This document shows positions 36,437-45,411 of a stretch of DNA of 64,000 nt, one piece after another (position 1 is the first letter of the stretch; each line of letters begins with the position of its first letter). Source of the DNA: JBHBQE01 sp041776485. Its GTDB lineage: Bacteria; Bacillota; Clostridia; Lachnospirales; Lachnospiraceae. The translations under genes were made by a program, and so were the position numbers. The stretch covers positions 43,358 to 107,357 of the forward strand of contig JBHBQE010000015.1 of the NCBI GenBank assembly GCA_041776485.1, read 5' to 3'. The notes under the pieces are model-generated. The model was not told where the DNA came from. It was given only the letters and a program-made list of their open reading frames with translations, and searched no databases.

Positions 36437-38185
36437 TTAATCCTGCACTTTCCTGGTAATATCAAATATTATGGCAAATAAAAACGGCAATGCCAAAAAT
36501 GTAGAATAGGCATATCTAAATTCAGCAAATACCGGTGTTGCCACTAACAATGTAAATATATTGGTTAATATAAAAATTCCCATAAATAAAAAGATTCTGT
36601 CCCTTTTAACAATGCCAATGTAAATAAAAAGACATAGTATCCATGTGTGCAGCCCAATACTTATAAAAATATTAAACAATGGGATTTCTGTATATACAGC
36701 TAAATATCTGCCAAATAAATTGGATATAAATTCAGAATTAACCTGCCTTACCAGCCCAAAATCATTTTCATGAATATGATCAGACCATATCCAATAATCA
36801 TAACCACCATTATAATAACCCTTTGTCATATCAATCCAAGCCTTTACATATTCCTTTGGATAAGCCAGACCTAATTGAATATAAAGCAAAAAATAATCCT
36901 TAAAATTCTCCTTTAGCACAGATTGATAATCCTTTTTTCTGATGGATTCCTTTATAGGGTCTGAAATATAAGGCAAATAAATTTTTTTAACTTTTTTTAT
37001 ATCCACAATATTATCTATAAGCTTTTTCTGATTGTCGTCTATGGGTTTATCCTCAACAACCACTCTAGCTATTTGCTGCGTGGGAATAGATAATGCCTCT
37101 ATGGTATCCGGCTGTGGAATCCCTAAAGAATTTATAACAGGTCCCTTTAAAATATAGGAAATAATAAGGATAATTACACATAAATACCCTATTGCTCTCT
37201 TTTTATTTTCCCTCCAAAAAAATATTAAGAATACCGCTGTAGAAATAAATAACGCCAGCCAGCCATTGCTTCTTACTATACCTACAAATATTGCTGATAA
37301 TGCTATAACTGTATAGTTTATCCACTTGTTTCCAATATTCTTAACAGCTCTGTATATTCCGGTAAGCAGGCTTAGACTTGCTCCTGCAAAAAATGTATCT
37401 TTAGTCATGGTAAAGCTGAACATTATATTATAGGGCATAACGGCATAAAATATTCCCACCGCCGTTATTATATATTTATTAATCCTAAGCTGATGTAAGG
37501 TCATTATGCTAAAGGATATAATAGCTGCCATTATAAGCACGGAAAAAACAGAATAGGTAAATATTCCCGCCTCCAGACTGCCAAATATCCCCTGTCCCGT
37601 CTTAACAAAAATTTCTATCAATTTAGTATAGTAATATGGATGATGGTTTGAAAAAATACCACTCTCTATCTGTTCAAGCTGTCTTATACTGTCATAAAAC
37701 AGTACACCTGGGAAATGAACAAATATAAGTACAAAAATATTCAACAGAGATATCCCTGCAAAGGATATAAGAAAAATTTTGGCAGAGCTTTTTTTTATTT
37801 CTCCACCTTTTATAACCTTATTATTTATCAGATAGTGTGAAAATAATAATATTTCCCTCCATATTAATATCCCTGCGATAAATATTACAAGCACTAATAT
37901 TCTATTAAAGAAGCTTCCCATTTCTGCAAAAAGGTCATGCTCTGCAAAAACAGTACATAGGGAAAGCAGGGCTGCAAATACATTACTCCATATCCTATCC
38001 CATTTTGTTTTCAGGAAATATTTATTTAAGGCATTAAAAATAAATCCTGCAAAAGATAGGATGAAAACAAATTCATATGCAGAAAAAGTTGTATTAGAAT
38101 TCCTTAATGCGGTAATCCAAAAAAAGGAAAAAAGTAAAAAGCTGATTTTGTAATATAATTTTTTCTTTGTACATGTAAAAAACAT
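36437..38185 (-). CDS. Large polytopic membrane protein, DUF6020-like
   Basis: A 582-residue protein with about twelve or more hydrophobic helices and a long external region at residues 330-470. FSFTMTKDTFFAGASL and GVFYAVMPYNIMF resemble the DUF6020 group of Firmicutes glycan loci. The first long loop has FVHFPGVLFYDSIRQLEQIESG, an acidic site like those of GT-C enzymes. It lies between WecE and a GtrB-like enzyme. Transfer of a lipid-linked sugar is inferred. Confidence 0.62.
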   Translation of the reverse strand: MFFTCTKKKLYYKISFLLFSFFWITALRNSNTTFSAYEFVFILSFAGFIFNALNKYFLKTKWDRIWSNVFAALLSLCTVFAEHDLFAEMGSFFNRILVLVIFIAGILIWREILLFSHYLINNKVIKGGEIKKSSAKIFLISFAGISLLNIFVLIFVHFPGVLFYDSIRQLEQIESGIFSNHHPYYYTKLIEIFVKTGQGIFGSLEAGIFTYSVFSVLIMAAIISFSIMTLHQLRINKYIITAVGIFYAVMPYNIMFSFTMTKDTFFAGASLSLLTGIYRAVKNIGNKWINYTVIALSAIFVGIVRSNGWLALFISTAVFLIFFWRENKKRAIGYLCVIILIISYILKGPVINSLGIPQPDTIEALSIPTQQIARVVVEDKPIDDNQKKLIDNIVDIKKVKKIYLPYISDPIKESIRKKDYQSVLKENFKDYFLLYIQLGLAYPKEYVKAWIDMTKGYYNGGYDYWIWSDHIHENDFGLVRQVNSEFISNLFGRYLAVYTEIPLFNIFISIGLHTWILCLFIYIGIVKRDRIFLFMGIFILTNIFTLLVATPVFAEFRYAYSTFLALPFLFAIIFDITRKVQD

Positions 38186-38190
38186 AGTAT

Positions 38191-39318
38191 TTATCTAAAA
38201 AAATCTAAAGCAGACTCTATTATATACTCCTGTTCATTATTTTCTAATCCATAGTATAAAGGAAGTCTTACCAGACGCTCGCTTTCTCTCTTTGTATATC
38301 TATCCTCTCCGATAAACTCTCCGTATTTTTTCCCCGCCGGAGCTAAATGCAGCGGTATATAATGGAATACGCACAACACTCCCTTAGCCTTCATATGTTC
38401 GATAAATCTGCTTCTGGTATCTAAATCCCTTAGTTTTAAATAAAACATATGAGCATTGTGACTGCAATTTTCAGGGATGGCAGGAAGCTCCACTGCCCCT
38501 TTATCGGCAAGCTTGCTAAATGCCTTATAATAATTATCCCATATGTTCATACGATACTTTTGTATATTATCAATATCCTCCAACTGCCCCAAAAGGTAGG
38601 CAGCATTTATATCGCTGGGCAGATAACTTGATCCTGCCTCCACCCAGGTATATTTATCTATTTGCCCTCTGAAGAACTTGCTTCTGTTGGTTCCCTTTTC
38701 CCTTATTATTTCAGCCTTTTCCAGATTTTCAATATCCTTAATAAGCAGAGCTCCTCCCTCTCCCATGGATAGATTCTTTGTTTCATGAAAGCTGAAACAG
38801 CCATAGTCTCCTATGGTTCCTAAAGGGACTCCATGATAGGTGCTGCATATCCCCTGAGCAGCGTCTTCAATTACAGTCAGTTTTTTGTCCCTTGCAATCT
38901 CCATTATCCTATCCATTTCACAGGATACTCCTGCATAATGAACAGGTACAATAGCTTTTGTTTTTTTTGTAATAGCCTGCTCAATTAAGCTTTCATCTAT
39001 ATTCATGGTATCAGGTCTGATATCCACAAATATTACCTTAGCCTTACGAAGCACAAATGCATTTGCCGTAGATACAAATGTATAGCTTGGCATTATAATC
39101 TCATCTTCCGGCTGTATATTTGCCAAAAGAGCCGTCATTTCCGTAGCATGGGTACAACTGGTGGTTAATAGCACCGCACCCGCTCCTGTCATATCCTTTA
39201 GCATGCGGCTGCAGGCCTTAGTATATTCTCCATCACCACATACGCTGTGACTTTCCAATGCTTTAATTGCATATTCTTTACTTTTGTCGTTAATCGGTGC
39301 TCTATTAAAAACTATCAT
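38191..39318 (-). CDS. wecE: dTDP-4-amino-4,6-dideoxygalactose transaminase, WecE
   Basis: A 375-residue PLP aminotransferase. Compared with the other DegT genes it has the WecE/RffA pattern: MIVFNRAPINDKSKEYA start, SHSVCGDGEYTKACS, LTTSCTHATEM, PSYTFVSTANAF, EDAAQGICSTYHG and FSFHETKNLSMGEGG with the PLP lysine. It would aminate C4 of dTDP-4-keto-6-deoxyglucose, giving dTDP-Fuc4N. The start overlaps the flippase stop, and AAAGGA is upstream. dTDP-glucose synthesis genes must lie elsewhere. Confidence 0.9.
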   Translation of the reverse strand: MIVFNRAPINDKSKEYAIKALESHSVCGDGEYTKACSRMLKDMTGAGAVLLTTSCTHATEMTALLANIQPEDEIIMPSYTFVSTANAFVLRKAKVIFVDIRPDTMNIDESLIEQAITKKTKAIVPVHYAGVSCEMDRIMEIARDKKLTVIEDAAQGICSTYHGVPLGTIGDYGCFSFHETKNLSMGEGGALLIKDIENLEKAEIIREKGTNRSKFFRGQIDKYTWVEAGSSYLPSDINAAYLLGQLEDIDNIQKYRMNIWDNYYKAFSKLADKGAVELPAIPENCSHNAHMFYLKLRDLDTRSRFIEHMKAKGVLCVFHYIPLHLAPAGKKYGEFIGEDRYTKRESERLVRLPLYYGLENNEQEYIIESALDFFR

Positions 39319-40816
39319 TAATTTTTTCCTTTAAAATTTTAAATAAAAACTGAAACTCCCTTGGATTTAAAAGAGCCTGTACAAGAGTATATGCCAACAA
39401 AAGTATTATACCGTACAAAATCCCATGTCCTATTATGCTTAGATAGGTATTACAGCTTAGATTTTCAATATTCACATAGTACACCACTAAAATAAAAATC
39501 GCAATACAGCCAATCCACCGTTTATAGCAAGAAATAGGATTTTCCTTTAACAAATTCTTAAAGGAATATAATATCATATCGTTGGTTCTGTAGAGCAGTG
39601 CACAGATTGTACCCAACAATGCTCCGTAAATCCCCAGATAATATATTCCCACAACAGATACACAAATATTTATGGCAGACTCAATAACCGCTCTCCACTG
39701 AGTTTTCTTAAAATGCCCTGCATGATTAATTAAATGCAGGGGTGCAAATCTTCCTATTGTGATAATGGGAACTAAAACAAAAAGCAAGGGAAAGAATTTT
39801 TCAATATAGTTAATATCATTTATTCCGGCAGTATAAAGCTTCATAAACGGAACAATAATTATATATACCGTAGTCATTGCCGCAAATCCCAATATTAAAT
39901 ATGCCATATCCAGAATATGGAAAAGCGGGATATACCTTTTTTTATCAGTATTGTAAAGCTGCCCCATTTTAAAATCAATGCCGGCAGGGATCTGCTGCAG
40001 CATTAAAAATATACTGTTTGTAACAAGATTATACATACTGTAAATGCTTACTATCTTAAGATTATTGGTAATTACTGTAAGCAGTATCATATCCGTATTA
40101 TTAAATACCATTGAGGCTATTTGATGAATAAATGTGGCATTTTTCTCAGATAATGCACTTTTATTGGGCGCTGCTGATAAATCTACCCAGCTGTAGTGCT
40201 TTTTCACATATATATAATACAAAAGCATTTGCATTATGCTTATTACAAAGCCAAGTATCTGTACATGTATAACTCCATATCCCAACAGCAATAAAGCGGC
40301 TTTCCCAAGACTTATAATTATATTAACAATAGTTGTGATATTACTTATTACATAGGAATATCCCTGCACCTGCATAAGTATTTTATACTTTCCCTCATAT
40401 AGGAAATTAATGCTGTTTCCTAATCCTCCAAATAATATTACCGCTGCTATAAAGCCATAGGACAGTTGAGTTTTTACAAAAAAAGGAAAAATAAGTGCAA
40501 GTACCACCACTGAAAGAGCATAGAAAAGTCCTGCCCTTTTATAAAATATATTAGTGGCGGACATTATCCCATTGATATTATCTCTATCCTCCCTTGCCGC
40601 AGGAGCATATAATGCCTGAAGACAGGCAGCTCCTATTCCGGCTTCAAACAGGCTAAAATACACTAAAATCTGTGAAACCGAATTTAACAGACCATTAACC
40701 TCAGAACCAAAGCCCACTAAAACAAGACGGGGAATAATTATTCCAAGTATTATAACAATAACCTGACCCATTACCCCAAAAATTACATTTAAAAAAGTCT
40801 TTTTAGAGGCAGTCAT
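39305..40816 (-). CDS. Wzx-like polysaccharide flippase (MOP superfamily)
   Basis: A 503-residue membrane protein with 12 to 14 predicted helices, no enzyme motifs, and a start (FLNVIFGVMGQVIVIILGIIIPRLVL) typical of polysaccharide transporters that flip lipid-linked oligosaccharides. It lies in the middle of glycosyltransferase genes, sharing one base with the upstream GT2 (TAATG). It is the only flippase candidate seen in the locus. Confidence 0.85.
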   Translation of the reverse strand: MTASKKTFLNVIFGVMGQVIVIILGIIIPRLVLVGFGSEVNGLLNSVSQILVYFSLFEAGIGAACLQALYAPAAREDRDNINGIMSATNIFYKRAGLFYALSVVVLALIFPFFVKTQLSYGFIAAVILFGGLGNSINFLYEGKYKILMQVQGYSYVISNITTIVNIIISLGKAALLLLGYGVIHVQILGFVISIMQMLLYYIYVKKHYSWVDLSAAPNKSALSEKNATFIHQIASMVFNNTDMILLTVITNNLKIVSIYSMYNLVTNSIFLMLQQIPAGIDFKMGQLYNTDKKRYIPLFHILDMAYLILGFAAMTTVYIIIVPFMKLYTAGINDINYIEKFFPLLFVLVPIITIGRFAPLHLINHAGHFKKTQWRAVIESAINICVSVVGIYYLGIYGALLGTICALLYRTNDMILYSFKNLLKENPISCYKRWIGCIAIFILVVYYVNIENLSCNTYLSIIGHGILYGIILLLAYTLVQALLNPREFQFLFKILKEKINDSF

Positions 40817-41823
40817 TAAAATACTCCTGTCAATTTAAGATAAACTCTGTATAGGAGCTCTGTAAGCCTGACGGAAACCATCATAGGAACAGCTGCGAGT
40901 TTAACAATAATATGAATATCCTTTTCAAATAACAGGTAATACCACCTATCCCAAACTACTCTTTTCACTCTTTTTTTCATTTCACTGTCCATAGGATTTT
41001 TAGACCTATATCTTCTTAAAAATAAAGAGATACAAGCCTCTTGATAATATATGTGAGGATAGAATTTCCCTTTATTGTATTCCCTTGTCAGTTCACATAC
41101 TCTTTCATGGGCAGTAATTACACTGTCCCACTTCCAGTTCCAGCTTTGATTTACCGCACTTCGAGGATTATCCCTGTAAAAGTACATAATAAGATTAATA
41201 TACGCCAAGCTGTCTGAATTCATAAGTGCCTGATAAAAAAAGAGAATATCCTCTCCAAAATATATATTTTCATCAAATACCAGCGGATTTTTATTTTCAT
41301 CCACCAATATAGAGGTTGAAAAAAGCTTGTTGGTGCAGGATCCTAAAAATCCCCCTATTTTTAAGGCAACTTTTACCGCTTCCTCCTTTGACAAAACGGA
41401 GCAAAATTCCTCCGGCTCTGTGTCCTTAACGTATTCTATGGCAGAATCGTCGATAAATCTGCACCTCTTACATGTGGATATTTTGCAATTATTTTTTTTC
41501 GCAGTATTATAAAGAAACTGCAGATAATTCCTGTCAATAATATCATCTGAGTCAATAAATGCTATATAGTTTCCCCTTGCTTCCTTAAGCCCTCTGTTTC
41601 TTGCGGCAGACACCCCCATATTTTCCTGATGTATAACCCTTATTCTATCATCTTTGTCTGCCCAGGCTTTACATATTTCAAGAGAATTGTCTTTAGAACC
41701 ATCATCTATCAACAGCAGCTCAATATCCTTATATATCTGATTCAGTATACTTTCTATACACTCCTCTAAGTATTCCTTTCCATTGTATACAGGAACTATA
41801 ACTGAAATAATATCACTATCCAC
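40816..41823 (-). CDS. Glycosyltransferase family 2
   Basis: A 335-residue GT2 enzyme: ISVIVPVYNGKEYLEEC, LLIDDGSKDNS, GVSAARNRGLKEA and metal-binding FIDSDDIID. It begins at GTG (41823) with AAGGAT upstream. The C-terminus is basic and hydrophobic, likely membrane-associated. Capsule-type enzyme of unknown sugar specificity. Confidence 0.87.
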   Translation of the reverse strand: MDSDIISVIVPVYNGKEYLEECIESILNQIYKDIELLLIDDGSKDNSLEICKAWADKDDRIRVIHQENMGVSAARNRGLKEARGNYIAFIDSDDIIDRNYLQFLYNTAKKNNCKISTCKRCRFIDDSAIEYVKDTEPEEFCSVLSKEEAVKVALKIGGFLGSCTNKLFSTSILVDENKNPLVFDENIYFGEDILFFYQALMNSDSLAYINLIMYFYRDNPRSAVNQSWNWKWDSVITAHERVCELTREYNKGKFYPHIYYQEACISLFLRRYRSKNPMDSEMKKRVKRVVWDRWYYLLFEKDIHIIVKLAAVPMMVSVRLTELLYRVYLKLTGVF

Positions 41824-41854
41824 CTTATTATCCTTCCAAAATTATATTAAAATT

Positions 41855-42988
41855 TTATCTTTTAAAACCTGTTCCCGACAGGCTTTTATAAATATCCACA
41901 TACCTTTTGCTTACCCCATCCATTTCAAAATTTTCGTAAGCATATTCACGAATATCCTCTCTGTTGAATTCAGATAATCTGTTTATCATTTCCTCTATAC
42001 CAGCGGATAACGCCTCTATACTTTCCCTGTCCACTATTATGGCAGTTTTATCCGTAACAAGGGAATTTGCGCCGCCTGATTTGGTTACCACAAGAGGATT
42101 TCCCAACAGCATTGCCTCCTGCACGGATACCCCTGAACATTCAAATATCGAAGCGGAAATACAAAAATCCACCTGACTCATAAGGGTATATACCTTTTTT
42201 CTGTCACAAAGTCCATGGAATACACATACTTCCTCTATATTAAGCTCCTTTGCTATATCCCTGTAATAGGAAAAATAATCCCCATCCCCACATATATGCA
42301 GAATTATTTTTACTCCCTTATCTCTTAGTTCTTTTATAGCCGGCAGCAGAAATTGATACCCCTTAATATATTTATCATAAAAGGCACCTACAATTAAACA
42401 ATTAATGCAGTCCTTTTTCATATAATCCCTATCCTCTAGTACAATCTCTTTAGGATTACTGGTGCCATTATAAATAACTTCAAACTCACATTTTGGGAAT
42501 ATAGCGGAAAGCTTATTTTTAGAATCTGATGATACGCAAATATTCGCCTTGCTTCGCTTATAGGCATATCCCACCTGAAGTCTTTTAATCAGCCTTTCAA
42601 AATGAGAAAGTTCAATTGGATTGTGCTCAGTAATTACAACAGGAATATTAAATTTTTTCCCTAAAATACAGGCTACAACGCCTGCCATTTCTGCCACATG
42701 GGCATGGATTACATCAGGTTTATAATCACGGATTACCTCCTTGGCATCCCTTAACATTTCCAAAAATCTTAGGGGTAAAAACTTAGCCTTTTGAGCTAAT
42801 CTATAGGTTAAAAGTCCTCTTTCCTCTGCCTTTGCTATTCCCTTATGCTCACTGCTGTCAATAGGGAAAAGTAAAGCCGTATCACAATATTTTTTTAGTG
42901 CCATTGACTGCTCATAATGAAAGCTTCCTGCATCCATAACCTCACAGTCCCTCGGGCTATACCAGGTGACAATCATTAATACCTTCAT
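41855..42988 (-). CDS. Glycosyltransferase family 4
   Basis: A 377-residue GT-B-fold enzyme, the only GT4 in the locus. The N-terminal domain has VDAG-like MDAGSFHYEQSMAL and HAHVAEMAG. The C-terminal domain has LIVGAFYDKYIKGYQ, ICGDGDYFSY, and ASIFECSGVSVQEAMLLG, which holds the retaining-enzyme E-x7-E pattern. The ATG overlaps the stop of the divergent DegT-like gene (ATGA). Such enzymes often add early sugars of a repeat unit. Confidence 0.88.
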   Translation of the reverse strand: MKVLMIVTWYSPRDCEVMDAGSFHYEQSMALKKYCDTALLFPIDSSEHKGIAKAEERGLLTYRLAQKAKFLPLRFLEMLRDAKEVIRDYKPDVIHAHVAEMAGVVACILGKKFNIPVVITEHNPIELSHFERLIKRLQVGYAYKRSKANICVSSDSKNKLSAIFPKCEFEVIYNGTSNPKEIVLEDRDYMKKDCINCLIVGAFYDKYIKGYQFLLPAIKELRDKGVKIILHICGDGDYFSYYRDIAKELNIEEVCVFHGLCDRKKVYTLMSQVDFCISASIFECSGVSVQEAMLLGNPLVVTKSGGANSLVTDKTAIIVDRESIEALSAGIEEMINRLSEFNREDIREYAYENFEMDGVSKRYVDIYKSLSGTGFKR

Positions 42989-43947
42989 AACATTGCCCCT
43001 CTGATTATATTTACTATGTCCTCCATATCAGACTCTCCATATCTTTGATCTATGGGCAAGGGAAGTAAATACCGGGATAATTTTCTTTCATGCTCATTGG
43101 GACTATTATCCAATACCCATTTCCACCACTGGGAAACATATACTCCGTTTTGTATAAGAGCTTTTCTTATATCAGTATTTAACAACAGTGGGTATACCAT
43201 AGATGGGTTATGCTCATTAATCTCCAATTGGTTTATATCCGCAAGCCTTTCTGACAAAAAAGAAAAATTATTTTTCCTGATATCCTGAATTTTATCATAA
43301 TCTTGATTTGAAAGAGTATATCTTGTAAGCTTTGACATACGCAATACCTTAGATTTGCAAAGCTCCTCTTCCATTTCATTATATTTGTTATATAAGGGAT
43401 TGGTTCCCTCCTCTGTTGCCTTTAATATGTATCCTGCCCTTTCTCCTGAAAAATCTTCCTCTAAGTCCCATATTCTATTAAAGGACTCTGTAACAACATA
43501 TCCTCCATCACATACCGGAAAAAATTTTCTGGGAGAATATATGGAATAAATATCCTTTTTTATTATTGGATCACAGAAAAATCCCTGGGTATTGTCGAAT
43601 ATAACTCTGCCATATTTTTCCTGCATTCTGTCATAAAATGAAGGGGAACTAATTCCAAAATAGTTAACTATGAGTATGGTATAGTCCTGTTCTATAGTAT
43701 CTAAATCCGGCTCCATAACATCATTAATATGATAGAGTTTATAGGGTATATTATCTGCTTCCAATGTATCCAGCACTGATTTACAAATATATAAAGGCAC
43801 ATATACACCCTTGTATCCTCCGTCACGGCAGGCAATGGATATACCATGTCTTGCCAGATTTACCCTTAAAATATTTTTATCTGATAAATCCTTAAAGTAT
43901 TCATCACCCACCGGTGAAACCGTCATAAAGCCTCCGTAGGATTTCAT
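42985..43947 (-). CDS. Divergent DegT-like aminotransferase-fold protein
   Basis: A 320-residue protein with weak resemblance to DegT/DnrJ aminotransferases but shorter by about 45 residues. Seen: ARHGISIACRDGGYKGVYVPLYICKSV, then VNYFGIS, IFDNTQGFFCD (family: EDCAQ/EDAAQ) and YSPRKFFPVCDGGYVV (family: S-x-x-TKN-x-x-x-GDGG). The lysine of the PLP site appears kept. It overlaps the GT4 gene and follows a FemAB-like transferase by 3 bp. It may aminate a sugar, or be a non-catalytic relative. The start could also be a later ATG (MTVSPVGDEYF). Confidence 0.6.
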   Translation of the reverse strand: MKSYGGFMTVSPVGDEYFKDLSDKNILRVNLARHGISIACRDGGYKGVYVPLYICKSVLDTLEADNIPYKLYHINDVMEPDLDTIEQDYTILIVNYFGISSPSFYDRMQEKYGRVIFDNTQGFFCDPIIKKDIYSIYSPRKFFPVCDGGYVVTESFNRIWDLEEDFSGERAGYILKATEEGTNPLYNKYNEMEEELCKSKVLRMSKLTRYTLSNQDYDKIQDIRKNNFSFLSERLADINQLEINEHNPSMVYPLLLNTDIRKALIQNGVYVSQWWKWVLDNSPNEHERKLSRYLLPLPIDQRYGESDMEDIVNIIRGAML

Positions 43948-43950
43948 ACT

Positions 43951-44934
43951 CTAAATTTTCCTTTCATAGGATCTGTTAATTTCAAATTCCACTCCAAAAC
44001 CCTCTTTAAATCTGGATAACCCCAGGTTTAGGTATCTTCCCTGATCCTCAGTACAAATTCCAAAGGTAAAGGTTTCCATATTAAGCTCCAAAGCCGCCAT
44101 AATCAAATTAGTAATTAAAAAGTCCATTGTATAAAGCTTTAAATATTCTTCATCAGAAGACAGATACTGGGTATGGAAAATTCTGTTGTCAAAAATAAAT
44201 ATCATACTTCCTGCCACTAATTTATCCTCTAAATACACGCCATAAAACTTAATATTATCATTAAATCGGTTAAACTTAAGGTCTAAAAGATCTTCCAGAG
44301 AATGTACCGGAGTAAGATTGAGCTTTTTAAGGTTCATAAGCAGTACCTCATAATATGCGGCAATTCCCTCTTTTTCTGTAATTTCTCTAAAAATTAAATT
44401 ATTCTTTAGAGAGTATCTGTAATCCCTTCTTTTGTTTTTAGAAAATTGAGATAATAAATCCTGCCTGTATCTATCCAATTTCATAAAATAATTAAGCTCA
44501 CTATAGCAAAAATAGCCGTTTTTATATAAAAAGTAATCAAGAAGATCCGTATTTTTCCTTTGATAAACAGATGGCAGCATTTTTAAGTATATTCCAAAAA
44601 ATCCCTCATTTTTTATAAAATTGTGAAAGATATCCATAAGCTCGTTAATACCTGTGGCTGAATATATTTTTTCTGAAACTACAAAGCCCCCGTAGGTACT
44701 TCCCTTATGGGAAAAGAAATACCGCTCACCTTCATTAATCTCACAGGCAAGAATTGTCGCCACCAGCTCATTACCCTTTCTGACACATAAGGATACATCT
44801 TTAAATCTGTCCTTCGAATGATATTCAATAAATTTTCTGCTTTGCAAAAACGTTCCGTTCATACTGTCATACAGAACAAATTTGTCCCATTCCTGAGATT
44901 TACTTGCCTCATAATATTCAATAGTTAATGCCAT
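43951..44934 (-). CDS. FemAB/GNAT-like acyl- or aminoacyltransferase
   Basis: A 327-residue protein with a double-GNAT layout like FemAB/FemX and the acetyltransferase-6 group. WDKFVLYDSMNGTFLQSRKFIEYH opens it, HKGSTYGGFVV sits in the middle, and SKNKRRDYRYSLKNN plus YGVYLEDKLVAGSMIFIFDNRIFHTQY form the second half. FemAB enzymes transfer amino acids from tRNA to peptidoglycan. Relatives in glycan loci acylate amino sugars. First gene of the 44.9-to-34.4 kb block and close partner of the divergent DegT-like gene. Confidence 0.68.
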   Translation of the reverse strand: MALTIEYYEASKSQEWDKFVLYDSMNGTFLQSRKFIEYHSKDRFKDVSLCVRKGNELVATILACEINEGERYFFSHKGSTYGGFVVSEKIYSATGINELMDIFHNFIKNEGFFGIYLKMLPSVYQRKNTDLLDYFLYKNGYFCYSELNYFMKLDRYRQDLLSQFSKNKRRDYRYSLKNNLIFREITEKEGIAAYYEVLLMNLKKLNLTPVHSLEDLLDLKFNRFNDNIKFYGVYLEDKLVAGSMIFIFDNRIFHTQYLSSDEEYLKLYTMDFLITNLIMAALELNMETFTFGICTEDQGRYLNLGLSRFKEGFGVEFEINRSYERKI

Positions 44935-44967
44935 TTCCTACCTCTGTATTTTGATTTTTGACTATTC

Positions 44968-44996
44968 TTGCTATTATACCCTATTTTTGCTAGAAT
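44968..44996 (+). promoter_or_regulatory. Divergent promoter region between the FemAB-like and FdtA-like genes
   Basis: Plus strand: TTGCTA (44968-44973), 17-bp spacer, TAGAAT (44991-44996), only 7 bp before the ATG at 45004. An alternative is TTGATT (44951-44956) with TATACC (44975-44980). Minus strand: TATAAT (44978-44973) for the FemAB-led block, with a poor -35. The two directions overlap. Confidence 0.5.
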
Positions 44997-45003
44997 AAAA
45001 AAC

Positions 45004-45411
45004 ATGAAAATTCAAACCTATTCCTTTGAAACCCATGGAGACTACACAGGAACCCTGGTTTCTCTTGAGGAGAACAAAAATATACCCTTTGATATTAAAA
45101 GGGTTTATTATATGTATGATACAACCAAGGGTACAAGGCGGGGCTTTCATGCTCATAAGAATTTACAGCAAATTCTTATTGCCACCAGCGGAAGCTGTAT
45201 GATTCATCTGGACAACGGCAGCGAAACGGCAGAGGTAGCACTGTCTAAGCCCAATGAGGGTCTATATCTCTCCGGCAATGTATGGCGTGAAATGTATGAT
45301 TTCTCAGAGGATTGTGTACTTATGGTACTTGCCAGCGAATTATATGACGAAGCCGACTATATCAGAGATTATGAGGCTTTTATTTCCTATATAAAAAATA
45401 ATGGCTCCTGA
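45004..45411 (+). CDS. FdtA/QdtA-family sugar 3,4-ketoisomerase (cupin), HxH form
   Basis: A 135-residue cupin, the second FdtA-family protein. PFDIKRVYYMYD, TRRGFHAHKNLQQILIATSG and YLSGNVWREMYDFS match the family, with the canonical His-Ala-His motif. I chose the ATG at 45004 (MKIQTYSFETHG). An upstream ATG at 44968 would place coding sequence inside the promoter region. No ribosome site precedes the ATG. It shares 11 bp with the following GT2 gene. It likely makes a 3-keto-6-deoxy sugar nucleotide. Confidence 0.85.
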   Translation: MKIQTYSFETHGDYTGTLVSLEENKNIPFDIKRVYYMYDTTKGTRRGFHAHKNLQQILIATSGSCMIHLDNGSETAEVALSKPNEGLYLSGNVWREMYDFSEDCVLMVLASELYDEADYIRDYEAFISYIKNNGS

